Origin: Chryseobacterium sp. JV274
GTDB taxonomy: Bacteria > Bacteroidota > Bacteroidia > Flavobacteriales > Weeksellaceae
DNA: 64,000 nucleotides
Reading direction: 5' to 3'
Assembly: GCF_903969135.1 (NCBI RefSeq)
Contig: NZ_LR824569.1
Coordinates: 3,431,001 to 3,495,000 of the forward strand
Positions 25,716 through 34,485 of this stretch are shown one piece after another. Under the pieces are notes generated by a model. That model was not told where the DNA came from. It ran no database searches and saw only the letters and a list, made by a program, of their open reading frames with translations. Each line of letters starts with the position of its first letter. Position 1 is the stretch's first letter. Position numbers and translations under genes: made by a program.

Positions 25716-26945
25716 ATGAAACTCAAATATAATATCATACCCCTTATCCTGATTTCACTATTACTGACAAGTTGTGGAAAAAAAGAAGCTTCAGAAGAAA
25801 AAGCTCCTGAGAAAACAGAACAGAAAGAACAGGCACATGAAGAAGCTCGACAAACTATAGCCTCACTCACAGAAGAACAGATGAGGTCTGTAGGAGTGGC
25901 TTTGGGAACCGTAGAAATGAAAGAGCTGACATCAACGATAAAAGCCAACGGTTTGCTCAGTGTACCGAACAGTAATAAAGCAACCATCACTTCCCTGTAC
26001 GGAGGAATTATCAAAACCATCAATATCCAGGTAGGAAGTATCGTGAAAAAAGGACAAGTCATTGCAACCATTGCCAACCCGGAATATATCCAGCTTCAGG
26101 AAGATTATCTGACTACCAACAGCAGAATAACCTATGCAGAACAGGAATACAGAAGACAAAGAGAGCTTTTTGATAATGATGCAGGAGCCAAGAAGAACCT
26201 TCAGAGTGCCGATGCAGAACTGAAAACCTTAAGAACAAAAAGAGCTTCCCTGTTGAAACAGCTTCAGATGATGGGAATAAGCCCTGGAAAAGTAAACAAT
26301 GGAAATATGAAATCCGGTCTGGTGATCACAGCACCTATCAGTGGAACGATCAGCAGTATTACAGCACAGATCGGAAGCTATGTAGATATCTCTTCTCCCG
26401 TAGCTACAGTGATTGATAACGGCTCCATCCATCTCGATCTTCAGGTGTTTGAAAAAGATCTTCCTAAAATGAGAGTGGGGCAGATTGTTCATTTTAAACT
26501 GACCAACAATCCGGAAACCGAATATGATGCAAGAATTTACAGCATAGGATCTTCTTTTGAAAATGAAAGTAAAACTATTTCCATGCATTGCGAAGTGATC
26601 GGAAACAAATCCGGACTGATTGACGGAATGAATATCACCGGAATTGTAAGCCTTGATAAAAGTACAACCCCGGCAGTTCCTACAGAAGCCATTGTAGAAG
26701 CAGACGGGAAATATTTTGTATTTGTTCAGACCGATAAAAAAGCGGAAGAAGAGCATGAAGAAAAAGGCAAACCACATCCGAAAACCTTAAACTTTGAAAA
26801 AATAGAAATAGTGAAAGGAACATCTGATATGGGATATACCGCGATAACCCCGGTGGGGAATATTCCTGACAATGCAAAAATAGTAGTGAAAGGAGCATTT
26901 TTCGTGAATGCCAAACTGGTTAATTCAGGAGAACACGAACATTAA
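25716..26945 (+). CDS. czcB: RND efflux periplasmic adaptor lipoprotein (CzcB/CusB type)
   Basis: A 409-residue membrane-fusion protein with lipoprotein signal ILISLLLTSCGKK (Cys20) and a Glu/Lys-rich linker. It has a biotinyl-lipoyl half (GGIIKTINIQVGSIVKKGQVIATIANPEY), an alpha-hairpin with QREL and TLRTKRASLLKQLQ, the second lipoyl half (APISGTISSITAQIGSYVDISSPV), a beta-barrel and a C-terminal membrane-proximal part. A His/Glu-rich insert (EEEHEEKGKPHP) and the GEHEH end may bind metal. It lies 46 bases after the pump gene and bridges pump and outer-membrane factor. Confidence 0.9.
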   Translation: MKLKYNIIPLILISLLLTSCGKKEASEEKAPEKTEQKEQAHEEARQTIASLTEEQMRSVGVALGTVEMKELTSTIKANGLLSVPNSNKATITSLYGGIIKTINIQVGSIVKKGQVIATIANPEYIQLQEDYLTTNSRITYAEQEYRRQRELFDNDAGAKKNLQSADAELKTLRTKRASLLKQLQMMGISPGKVNNGNMKSGLVITAPISGTISSITAQIGSYVDISSPVATVIDNGSIHLDLQVFEKDLPKMRVGQIVHFKLTNNPETEYDARIYSIGSSFENESKTISMHCEVIGNKSGLIDGMNITGIVSLDKSTTPAVPTEAIVEADGKYFVFVQTDKKAEEEHEEKGKPHPKTLNFEKIEIVKGTSDMGYTAITPVGNIPDNAKIVVKGAFFVNAKLVNSGEHEH

Positions 26946-27077
26946 TGAAAGTAGCCGGAACTAGTAAAATATCGATTTTTATCCTTAAATTAGAGCTGTT
27001 TACGTAATTTTTATTGAATGAAAACGGTTGGGGAAAACTCAAGATAACCTCACCGAATTTTAATAAATAACCCAATT

Positions 27078-27959
27078 ATGTTATTAAACAAAAAAATATC
27101 AGTCTGGTATTTCATCCGTGAAATAAAAAGCCAAATCCTGTTTATCGGAATGTTTGCCATAGCCATTGGCCTTTTGGACGAACTGCCATGGTTTCGCAAG
27201 ATCTCACTGCCGTTGAATATTCCTGCTTTGCTGGGAACGGCTGTATCATTGCTTCTGGCATTCCGTACTTCCCAGTCCTATGAAAGATGGTGGGAAGCCA
27301 GAACTGTTTGGGGGGCAATTGTTAACGATTCCCGGACTTTTGTAAGGTTGATTATTCAGTTTATGCCGGTGGGAAATGACAAAATAATAAAAGATTTTGC
27401 CGAAAGACAAATTACCTGGACGTATGCACTTGGGGAATCTTTGAGAAAACTGCCGTTTTCTGAAAAAGTTCAGCAATATTTGGATCAGCATCAGATCAAA
27501 GGAACCAATATTCCCAATGCAATTCTGGACGAACACTCCAGACAGCTGAAAGAAATTGCAGCTTCCAAAGGATTGACCGATTTTCAGCAGATGCAGCTGA
27601 ATGATATCATCACAAGGCTCTGCGACAGTATGGGGAAATGTGAAAGACTGAAGAATACGGTTTTTCCACGTTCTTACAGTGTTTTAGTTCATATTTTAAT
27701 CTATGTTTTTGCGGCAATTCTTCCCTTTGGACTTGATGATTCACAGCTGTTGGTAGAAATTGCCATTACTTTCCTGGTTCCGGTGACATTCATTGCTATT
27801 GAAAAAACATCCATCATCATGCAGGATCCGTTTGAAAATGGTCCTGTAGACACTCCGATGACTTCCCTGGCGCAGACCATAGAAATCAATATCAGGCAAA
27901 TGATCGGTGAGCAGAATGTTCCCCCTAAAAAAGAAAATACATCTTATTATGAAATGTAA
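27078..27959 (+). CDS. Bestrophin-family (UPF0187) channel-like membrane protein
   Basis: A 293-residue membrane protein. It carries the bacterial bestrophin signatures: hydrophobic segments at about 18-36 and 45-60, then RTSQSYERWWEARTVWGAIVNDSR, and a second hydrophobic pair at about 200-245. The C-terminal DPFENGPVDTPMTSLAQTIEI is the conserved belt segment. Bacterial bestrophins are pentameric ion channels; selectivity varies, so the ion cannot be assigned. It sits between the RND adaptor and the CDF exporter (17 bases before the latter), an unusual partner for a metal island. Confidence 0.88.
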   Translation: MLLNKKISVWYFIREIKSQILFIGMFAIAIGLLDELPWFRKISLPLNIPALLGTAVSLLLAFRTSQSYERWWEARTVWGAIVNDSRTFVRLIIQFMPVGNDKIIKDFAERQITWTYALGESLRKLPFSEKVQQYLDQHQIKGTNIPNAILDEHSRQLKEIAASKGLTDFQQMQLNDIITRLCDSMGKCERLKNTVFPRSYSVLVHILIYVFAAILPFGLDDSQLLVEIAITFLVPVTFIAIEKTSIIMQDPFENGPVDTPMTSLAQTIEINIRQMIGEQNVPPKKENTSYYEM

Positions 27960-27975
27960 TTAAACCATACACCAT

Positions 27976-28872
27976 ATGGAAAGCACACCAACACAAATTG
28001 TTTCTGCAGGAAGCAGACATAAAAAGAACCTCCTGATCGTACTCTGCCTTAGCGGAACCTATCTCATTGCTGAGGTAATAGGAGGAATTGTTACCAACAG
28101 TCTGGCGTTATTGGCTGATGCAGCCCATATGCTGACAGACGTTGTAGGATTGTTACTGGCATTTATCGCCATCAAAATTGGAGAAAGAAAAGCAGATCCT
28201 TCAAGAACATATGGGTATTACAGGACAGAAATATTGGCAGCCGTAATCAATGCGGTGGTTTTACTGGCTATTTCGATCTATGTTTTATTTGAAGCTTACA
28301 AGCGGTTTCAAGATCCGCCGGAAGTACAAAGTAAATCCATGCTGATTGTAGCAGGAATCGGATTAATCGTCAATATTGTCGGAATGATGATTCTGAGAAA
28401 AGACTCAGAAAGCAGCTTAAATATGAAAGGCGCGTATTTTGAAGTACTTTCAGACATGCTGACCTCTGTAGGAGTGATGATAGCAGGAGTGATTATGCTC
28501 ACAACAGGCTGGTACTACGCCGATCCGTTGATCTCAGCCGCAATTGGATTACTGATCTTCCCAAGAACATGGAGACTGTTGAAAGAAGCCATTAATGTGT
28601 TGCTTGAAGGAACTCCTAAAGAAGTGGATATTCATGAACTTCGTAAATCTCTGGAACAAGCTCCGGGAGTGAAAAATATTCATGACCTGCATGTATGGTC
28701 ACTGACATCAAGCGTCAATGCTATGAGTGCTCATGTGGTAAAAGAAGCAGCATATTCTCAGAATCAATTGTTAAAAATATTGACGGATACTACTGTGAAT
28801 AACTTTAAAATCAGTCATACAACTTTTCAGATAGAAGATGAAGGCTATGAAGAAAATGAAGTCCATCTGTAA
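27976..28872 (+). CDS. czcD: Cation diffusion facilitator (CDF) Zn/Co/Cd exporter
   Basis: A 298-residue CDF with six predicted membrane segments. The metal-site motifs are DAAHMLTDVVGL (HxxxD in TM2) and EVLSDMLTSVGV (SDxxxS-type in TM5), which fit Zn-type members. The cytoplasmic C-terminal domain has HDLHVWSLTSSVNAMSAHV. It exchanges cytoplasmic metal for protons. It lies 17 bases before the regulator gene and probably belongs to the same transcript. Confidence 0.93.
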   Translation: MESTPTQIVSAGSRHKKNLLIVLCLSGTYLIAEVIGGIVTNSLALLADAAHMLTDVVGLLLAFIAIKIGERKADPSRTYGYYRTEILAAVINAVVLLAISIYVLFEAYKRFQDPPEVQSKSMLIVAGIGLIVNIVGMMILRKDSESSLNMKGAYFEVLSDMLTSVGVMIAGVIMLTTGWYYADPLISAAIGLLIFPRTWRLLKEAINVLLEGTPKEVDIHELRKSLEQAPGVKNIHDLHVWSLTSSVNAMSAHVVKEAAYSQNQLLKILTDTTVNNFKISHTTFQIEDEGYEENEVHL

Positions 28873-28889
28873 AAAATTAAAAACTTACA

Positions 28890-29309
28890 ATGAAAAAAGA
28901 TATAGAACACAAACTCATTGATAAAAATACCAAACCTACCAGTATGAGGATTTTGGTATATGATTTTTTAAGCTCTCAGGAAGCGGCTTTATCCCTTTCT
29001 GAAATAGAAAATTATTTTGACAATGCTGACAGAATTACCATCTACAGAACATTGAAAACCTTTGAAGAAAAAGGAATTGTTCACAGCATTCAGGAAAATA
29101 CAACCACAAAATACAAATTATGCGAAGACGATTGCGATGAAAAAACACATAAAGACTGGCACCTGCATTTCTATTGTAAAATATGCAAACAAACCACCTG
29201 CAAAGAAGATATTTCCTTTCCTGAAAACATACAGACCAATTTCAGGATTGATGAAATACGACTCTTTGCCAAAGGAATCTGCGAAAACTGTCTTGAAAGT
29301 TTGCAATAG
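28890..29309 (+). CDS. Fur-family metal-responsive transcriptional repressor
   Basis: A 139-residue Fur-family protein. The N-terminal winged helix includes PTSMRILVYDFLSSQEAALS and ADRITIYRTLKTFEEKGIVH. The dimerisation part has HLHFYCKICKQTTCKED with the CxxC pair and CENC at the end for a structural zinc. It is small and Zur/PerR-like in size. The gene lies between the CDF and P-type ATPase genes, and its last codons overlap the palindrome at 29302-29316, so the gene's own end carries a candidate operator. Metal specificity cannot be told from sequence. Confidence 0.9.
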   Translation: MKKDIEHKLIDKNTKPTSMRILVYDFLSSQEAALSLSEIENYFDNADRITIYRTLKTFEEKGIVHSIQENTTTKYKLCEDDCDEKTHKDWHLHFYCKICKQTTCKEDISFPENIQTNFRIDEIRLFAKGICENCLESLQ

Positions 29310-29316
29310 CATTGCA
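29302..29316. promoter_or_regulatory. Putative Fur-family operator upstream of the P-type ATPase
   Basis: Palindrome TGCAAT, AGC, ATTGCA at 29302-29316, perfect in both arms. It overlaps the last codon and stop of the Fur-family gene. The distance to the following -7 box (29330) is 13 bases, the same as in the czcA copy. Confidence 0.7.
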
Positions 29317-29329
29317 TCAGTCTCATCTT

Positions 29330-29337
29330 TACATTTG
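29330..29337 (+). promoter_or_regulatory. -7 promoter element for the P-type ATPase
   Basis: TACATTTG at 29330-29337 matches TAnnTTTG and lies 16 bases before the ATG at 29354. Confidence 0.6.
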
Positions 29338-29353
29338 TATAAAAATATCAGTT

Positions 29354-31336
29354 ATGGAAAAATGCTGTAGTACAACCCCGGAAAAGCCCGATACAAAAGG
29401 GCACAAACATAACCATTCAGAAGGAGATGGACATGACCACGATGGCCATGATCATTCTCACGATTCCGCAGATCAGACGGTCTTTCAGATGTTTCTTCCT
29501 GCAATTATATCCTTTGCGATCTTATTATTGGGAATTGCCTTTGATAACTATATAAAACCCTTATGGTTTACTGGCTGGGTACGTTTGGTATGGTTCCTGG
29601 CGGCTTATATTCCCGTAGGATTCCCTGTATTGAAAGATGCCTATAAAAGTATCATCAAAGGAGATGTGTTTTCAGAATTCTTTCTGATGAGCATTGCAAC
29701 CATTGGGGCTTTTGTCATTGGAGAATACCCGGAAGGAGTAGCGGTAATGCTCTTTTATGCCGTAGGAGAAGTATTTCAGTCTATGGCAGTGACCAGAGCC
29801 AAAGGAAATATAAAAGCACTATTGGATCAGCGTCCTGATGAGGTAACCGTGATGGAAAATAATCAGCCTAAAACAATGAAAGCTAAAGAAGCTAAAATTG
29901 GAGATATTATTCAGCTGAAACCCGGTGAAAAACTGGCTCTGGATGGAGAACTGCTTTCAGATTCAGCTTCATTCAACACGGCGGCCTTAACAGGAGAAAG
30001 TAAACCTGATACCAAAAATAAAGGCGAAGTCGTTCTTGCCGGAATGATAAACATGAACAGTATTGCTTTGGTTAAAGTAAATACGGCCTATGAAGACAGT
30101 AAATTGAGTAAAATTCTGGAACTGGTTCAGAATGCCACAGCGCAGAAAGCTCCTACCGAATTATTCATCAGAAAATTTGCTAAAGTATATACCCCTATTG
30201 TAGTATTTCTTGCCATAGGAATCTCTTTACTGCCCTATTTCTTTGTGAGCGATTATCAATTCAGAGACTGGCTGTACAGAGCATTGATTTTCCTTGTCAT
30301 TTCTTGTCCTTGTGCATTGGTAATCTCTATTCCGTTAGGGTATTTCGGAGGAATCGGAGCCGCAAGCCGAAACGGAATTTTATTCAAAGGAAGTAATTTC
30401 CTGGACAGCATTGCAGAGATTCAGAATGTCGTGATGGATAAAACAGGAACGATGACAGAAGGTGTATTCAAAGTTCAGGAAGTAAGCATGAACCCTGAAT
30501 TTAACAAAGAAGAAATCCTTCAGATGGTCAATGCCCTCGAAAGTAAAAGTACCCATCCGGTAGCAACAGCTATTCACAATTATGTAGGAGATATCAATCA
30601 CGCCATTCCTTTAGAAAATGTAGAAGAAATTGCCGGTCACGGACTGAAAGCGACTGTTAACGGTAAAGAACTTCTGGTAGGGAATTTTAAGCTGATGGAT
30701 AAATTCAGTATCAGTTACGATACCAACCACTCCAGTATTGTTTACACCGTGATCGCAGTAGCTTATGACAAAAAGTTCGTAGGGTATATCACGATTGCTG
30801 ACAGCATAAAAGAAGATGCTAAAGAAACCGTAGACAATCTGCATAAAATGAATGTAAAAGCTACGATGCTGAGCGGTGATAAAGGAACCGTGGTGAAATA
30901 TGTAGCAGATCAGCTGGGAATTGACAATGCATTTGGAGATCTGCTGCCTGAAGATAAAGTAAATAAGGTTAAAGAAATCAAAGCTAAAAACCAAACGGTA
31001 GCTTTCGTAGGAGACGGAGTGAATGACGCACCTGTAGTTGCTTTAAGTGATGTGGGAATTGCGATGGGAGGTTTAGGAAGTGATGCCACTATTGAAACAG
31101 CTGATGTCGTGATTCAGGATGATAAACCGAGTAAAATTCCAATGGCAATCAACATCGGGAAACAAACGAAAAAGATCGTTTGGCAGAATATCATTCTTGC
31201 CTTCGCGGTAAAAGCAGTTGTTCTTATCCTGGGAGCAGGAGGGTTGGCAACCATGTGGGAAGCTGTTTTTGCAGATGTGGGAGTCGCATTGCTGGCAATT
31301 TTAAATGCAGTGAGAATTCAGAGGATGAAATTTTAA
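29354..31336 (+). CDS. zntA: Heavy-metal translocating P1B-type ATPase (Zn/Cd type)
   Basis: A 660-residue P1B-type ATPase. I chose the ATG at 29354, which gives MEKCCSTTPEK; the longer reading from 29312 would start inside the operator. The N-terminus has a His/Asp-rich stretch (HKHNHSEGDGHDHDGHDHSH) instead of a ferredoxin-like HMA domain. Eight membrane segments are expected. The metal-site motif CPC is at 318-320, the phosphorylation site DKTGT starts at Asp362, the HP locus is STHPVATAIH, and GDGVNDAP lies near the end. CPC without an HMA domain, plus the CDF neighbour, favours Zn/Cd export. It is probably controlled by the operator just upstream. Confidence 0.92.
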   Translation: MEKCCSTTPEKPDTKGHKHNHSEGDGHDHDGHDHSHDSADQTVFQMFLPAIISFAILLLGIAFDNYIKPLWFTGWVRLVWFLAAYIPVGFPVLKDAYKSIIKGDVFSEFFLMSIATIGAFVIGEYPEGVAVMLFYAVGEVFQSMAVTRAKGNIKALLDQRPDEVTVMENNQPKTMKAKEAKIGDIIQLKPGEKLALDGELLSDSASFNTAALTGESKPDTKNKGEVVLAGMINMNSIALVKVNTAYEDSKLSKILELVQNATAQKAPTELFIRKFAKVYTPIVVFLAIGISLLPYFFVSDYQFRDWLYRALIFLVISCPCALVISIPLGYFGGIGAASRNGILFKGSNFLDSIAEIQNVVMDKTGTMTEGVFKVQEVSMNPEFNKEEILQMVNALESKSTHPVATAIHNYVGDINHAIPLENVEEIAGHGLKATVNGKELLVGNFKLMDKFSISYDTNHSSIVYTVIAVAYDKKFVGYITIADSIKEDAKETVDNLHKMNVKATMLSGDKGTVVKYVADQLGIDNAFGDLLPEDKVNKVKEIKAKNQTVAFVGDGVNDAPVVALSDVGIAMGGLGSDATIETADVVIQDDKPSKIPMAINIGKQTKKIVWQNIILAFAVKAVVLILGAGGLATMWEAVFADVGVALLAILNAVRIQRMKF

Positions 31337-31373
31337 AAAGCAAATAATAAGCACAACTAAATTATATTCAATA

Positions 31374-31404
31374 AAGGCTCTGCTGAATTTCAGCAGGGCT
31401 TTTG
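31374..31404 (+). terminator. Terminator of the metal-efflux island
   Basis: A hairpin built on CTGCTGAA (31380-31387) and TTCAGCAG (31389-31396), extended by flanking GC pairs and followed by TTTTGTTTT. Confidence 0.75.
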
Positions 31405-32080
31405 TTTTAAATTATACATCATACCATTGAAATCCATATTATGCTATTGAGACTTCTATGGAGTGACAATGAGACTGCCTTCGCTTTCCGTATAAACTAT
31501 GACTGACAATTACAACTAGTATAAAATGATACCCATAGTTTGTCATTCTGTAAGAATCTAATGATCAGTCTCATTATTATCAGTTTTAAATTTTATCGCA
31601 GATAAAATCTTCGCGTCTTAAAACAGTAAGCATTTTAAAAAAAACTTGCGTCTTTGCGTTTCCAACATCACATCAAAACTTAATTTAGAAAGGTAAATAG
31701 GTTTTTTGTTGGATAAACGCAAAGGTGCAAAGAAGATAAAAATTGTGTTATTTTTAAGGGCGCAAGAAAATCAAAGATTTTCAGCTAGTTTACTTCTTAA
31801 TTGAATGTCTTATTCAAAAACATTAAGTATTCGGAAACATTTTTAGCGCCTTTATTATTTCAACAAAATAAAAAAGCTCTGCCAAAAACATCAGCAAAGC
31901 TTTTATCAACAAGATTAAATTGAATATAAAGAACTAAATTTTAGTTTAGGTCTAAAGTTTCAATCAAAGTTCGGGATAATATTATATCGGTGACAGGCAC
32001 AGTTTTGTAATTTTTATGGGTAACAGTAAACAACCATAATGACATTCATCATAAATCTATTATAAAACAATTTTGAAGTA
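31405..32080. other. Non-coding region of about 680 bases between two metal islands
   Basis: No open frame of useful length. It holds an inverted repeat at 31646-31730 (see repeat entry) and a hairpin-like GCTCTGC...GCAAAGC at about 31874-31904. AT-rich filler otherwise. Confidence 0.6.
31646..31730. repeat. Imperfect inverted repeat, dispersed-element style
   Basis: The arm at 31646-31667 (TTGCGTCTTTGCGTTT, CCAACA) is complementary to 31707-31730 (TGTTGGA, AACGCAAAGGTGCAA) with a few mismatches. The GCGTCTTTGCGTT core resembles dispersed non-coding repeats I associate with Chryseobacterium genomes. Confidence 0.5.
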
Positions 32081-32081
32081 G

Positions 32082-32089
32082 TATATTTG
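32082..32089 (+). promoter_or_regulatory. -7 promoter element for the 32108 gene
   Basis: TATATTTG at 32082-32089 matches TAnnTTTG, 18 bases before the TTG start at 32108. Confidence 0.5.
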
Positions 32090-32107
32090 TAACAGAGAAC
32101 TAAAACA

Positions 32108-32470
32108 TTGAGGTTATTCATTTCCATATTTATCATTTTTACCGTTGCAGTACGTCCCGTTTTGCCATTGGTAAACTATGCTGTGAACTATGATTATATT
32201 GTGAAAAACCTTTGTGAGAACAGAAACGTACCCCAATCAACATGTAAGGGAAAATGCTACGTGGAAAAAGAACTGTCAAAAACAGAAAAACAGTCCAATA
32301 GCTCCCAAACAATAAAGATTGCAGGATTAGATGTTTTTATTTCTCATGATATCCTTTCTTTTTCTTCTCTTTTGAATTCGGAATCTCTTTCTGAAATTCC
32401 TGATTCAAGCTATTTTAATTCTCACTCTTCAGAATACTTTTCAAGGATATTCCATCCTCCGTTGGCTTAA
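32108..32470 (+). CDS. Small Cys-motif membrane/secreted protein, copy 1
   Basis: A 120-residue protein read from a TTG start. That start gives the same N-terminus as its paralog at 34486 (MxLFxSI...VxRPxxP), so I trust it despite the rare codon. A hydrophobic N-terminus (1-22) is followed by YAVNYDYIxKxLC and a C-x9-C-x3-C motif (Cys 36, 46, 50) within STCKGKCYVEKEL. The C-terminus is IFHPPLA. Function unknown. The KGKC motif and the copper-type neighbours (YHS, SCO, MbnP/MbnH) suggest metal binding. It has its own promoter. Confidence 0.7.
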   Translation: MRLFISIFIIFTVAVRPVLPLVNYAVNYDYIVKNLCENRNVPQSTCKGKCYVEKELSKTEKQSNSSQTIKIAGLDVFISHDILSFSSLLNSESLSEIPDSSYFNSHSSEYFSRIFHPPLA

Positions 32471-32679
32471 TTTCTATTATAAACTATGTTTTTAGTTGAT
32501 GAAATAGAAGTGCTTAAAACTTTTATTAATAAGTCATTAAAGATATATTCTACAATTAAAATGAATAATTGTAAGCTGTTAGAATACACTATTTCTTTTT
32601 GAAGAATTCTGTGTTTTTTCAGACTTATGCATTGTGCCATAATTTTATTTAACATTATTAATTTCAATTTAACATTAAA

Positions 32680-32955
32680 ATGAAATCTCTCATTATTATG
32701 ACTGCCCTGCTGTCCATATCAATACTGTCGTGTGCCAAGGAAACGCCTCAGGTAAAGCATGCAAGCCATATGGACTCTTCAGGAAAGAAAATAGAAAATG
32801 TACTGGTCGTAAATGAAGAAGATCCGATCTGTCACATGAAGACTGCCGGATCTCTTAAAGATACAGCAGTATATAAAAATAAAACGTATGGTTTTTGCAG
32901 TGTTTACTGCAAGGATGAATTCAAAAAAAGCCCTGAGAAATATGCCCAAAAATAA
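32680..32955 (+). CDS. YHS-domain lipoprotein
   Basis: A 91-residue lipoprotein with signal MTALLSISILSC (Cys18). The body is a YHS domain: EEDPICHMKTAGSLKDTAVYKNKTYGFCSVYCKDEFKKSPEKY. The Cys residues of DPICHM and GFCSVYC are the conserved metal or iron-sulfur type ligands. YHS domains occur in copper P-type ATPases and metal-handling proteins. Its stop overlaps the SCO start by 14 bases, so the two are coupled. Role: probable periplasmic metal binding or delivery, inferred. Confidence 0.85.
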   Translation: MKSLIIMTALLSISILSCAKETPQVKHASHMDSSGKKIENVLVVNEEDPICHMKTAGSLKDTAVYKNKTYGFCSVYCKDEFKKSPEKYAQK

Positions 32956-33619
32956 AAAAACCAATAATAAAAGTAAGGTAATCATACCGATCGCATTATT
33001 TGCATTGCTTTTTCTGGGAATAGGGATAGGAATGGGGTATTTTAAAAAGAACCTTTATACCGTGATGAAAGTTCCCGATTTTGAACTGACGGATCAGAAC
33101 AGCAAAAAAATCACTAATAAAGATATGTTGGGTAAGGTATATCTTGTAGAGTTTTTCTTCAGCAAATGTCCTACAATATGTCCGGTGATGAATACCAATA
33201 TGAAGGCTATTCAGAACCAGGTCAATGATCCCAACTTCGGCATCATTTCCATCAGCATTGATCCGGAAAATGATACCCCTGAAGCTTTAAAAGAACATGC
33301 TAAAAGAATAGGGGCGACATCTCCCAACTGGCATTTCCTGACAGGAGACCGTACATACATTGGTGATCTTGCTGATAAATTTAATATCTACGTAGGTGAC
33401 AAGGAAGATGAAGGAGAAAGCCTGAACCACAGCGGAATGATTGCCCTGGTAGATCAGAATGGAAATATCAGATGCAGATATAACAAAGAAAATATGCCGA
33501 TTCTGTATTATTCAGGATTAAATTATGGAGATCCGGAAGGTAAAACACCTCTGCTGACGGGAAAGTATCACCCTGACAGAGAAATCCTGATTGAGGATAT
33601 TAAGAAATTATTGAAATAA
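32942..33619 (+). CDS. SCO1/SenC-family copper chaperone
   Basis: A 225-residue membrane-anchored thioredoxin-like protein. The start at the ATG 32942 gives MPKNKKTNNKSKV and then a single membrane segment (about 15-35), which fits a periplasmic anchor; an ATG further upstream (32888) lies inside the YHS gene. The copper site is CPTICPVM (CxxxC) plus the His in LNHSGMIALV. SCO proteins load copper on cytochrome oxidase CuA or act in periplasmic redox. The coding region overlaps the end of the YHS gene by 14 bases. Confidence 0.92.
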   Translation: MPKNKKTNNKSKVIIPIALFALLFLGIGIGMGYFKKNLYTVMKVPDFELTDQNSKKITNKDMLGKVYLVEFFFSKCPTICPVMNTNMKAIQNQVNDPNFGIISISIDPENDTPEALKEHAKRIGATSPNWHFLTGDRTYIGDLADKFNIYVGDKEDEGESLNHSGMIALVDQNGNIRCRYNKENMPILYYSGLNYGDPEGKTPLLTGKYHPDREILIEDIKKLLK

Positions 33620-33770
33620 GGGAGATGGGAGCGCGAAGCTGGAAGCTGGAAGTTCTTCCAGACGGTAAAGCTGTAGCGGTTTTTAGATAGCTATAGAAGT
33701 AAATAGAAGTTGAAGGATTTATACTTTAATGCCAATTACTTCCAGCCTCCATCTCCCATCTTCCAGCTTA
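33620..33770. repeat. Inverted repeat of GGAAGCTGGAAGT / CCATCTCCCATC type
   Basis: The element starts directly after the SCO stop with GGGAGATGGGAGCGCGAAGC and GGAAGCTGGAAGT, and ends with ACTTCCAGCCTCCATCTCCC then ATCTTCCAGC, largely the reverse complement. An in-frame ATG at 33729 lies in the right arm, so the apparent longer N-terminus of the dismutase frame is repeat-derived. It looks like a dispersed non-coding element. Confidence 0.6.
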
Positions 33771-33806
33771 GCAAAAAAACATTGTTCAACCATAAACAAA
33801 AACGTT

Positions 33807-34481
33807 ATGAAGATTTTGAAAATAGCTGCTGTAACTGCAGTTTTCGCGGCCCAGTTTACACTGGCTCAGTTTAAGCAGACACCTCTGCCATACGCTTATA
33901 ATGCTCTGGAAGGAAATATTGATGCCCAGACTATGGAAATTCATTATTCAAAACATGCGGCAGCATATGTAGCTAACCTGAATAAAGCAATTACAGGAAC
34001 TCCACAGGAAAAGGAAACGTTGTTTCAGATTCTTTCCAATGTTTCAAAACTGCCTGTTGCAGTAAGAAATAATGCGGGAGGACATTATAACCATGAACTG
34101 TTCTGGACTGTTCTGACCCCTCAAAAAAATACACAGCCTTCTGCAAAATTAGCAAAAGCCATCACTGAAACTTTCGGAAGTATAGATGCTTTTAAAGAAA
34201 AAATGGCTAAAGCCGGAGCGGATCGTTTCGGTTCAGGATGGGCCTGGCTTTCTGTAGGAAAAGATGGAAAATTGTTTGTTTCCTCTACTCCTAACCAGGA
34301 CAACCCTTTGATGGATGTGGTAGAAGAAAAAGGAACTCCTATTTTCGGAATTGATGTCTGGGAACATGCTTATTATTTAAAATATCAGAACAAAAGAGCA
34401 GATTATCTTACCGCTATCTGGAACGTGACGAACTGGAAAGAGATCAGCAGAAGATATGACGAAGCTTTAAGTAAGAAATAG
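33807..34481 (+). CDS. Secreted Mn/Fe superoxide dismutase
   Basis: A 224-residue Fe/Mn-type superoxide dismutase with a signal peptide ([20 protein letters not shown]). The start at 33807 follows the end of an inverted repeat; an upstream ATG at 33729 was rejected because it lies in that repeat. The metal ligands sit in [22 protein letters not shown] and [21 protein letters not shown] and TPNQDNPLM favour the manganese type. An exported SOD is less common than the cytoplasmic form and would deal with superoxide outside the inner membrane. It lies 4 bases before a Cys-motif gene. Confidence 0.9.
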   Translation: MKILKIAAVTAVFAAQFTLAQFKQTPLPYAYNALEGNIDAQTMEIHYSKHAAAYVANLNKAITGTPQEKETLFQILSNVSKLPVAVRNNAGGHYNHELFWTVLTPQKNTQPSAKLAKAITETFGSIDAFKEKMAKAGADRFGSGWAWLSVGKDGKLFVSSTPNQDNPLMDVVEEKGTPIFGIDVWEHAYYLKYQNKRADYLTAIWNVTNWKEISRRYDEALSKK

Positions 34482-34485
34482 TCTG

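Noticed and set aside
26229..26777. 182-residue minus-strand frame within the adaptor gene
   Set aside because: It is a shadow frame of czcB, with Phe/His/Cys-rich composition typical of reverse reading.
31405..32080. Possible broken gene or IS remnant in the long gap
   Set aside because: No transposase-like or gene-like frame was visible, only inverted repeats.
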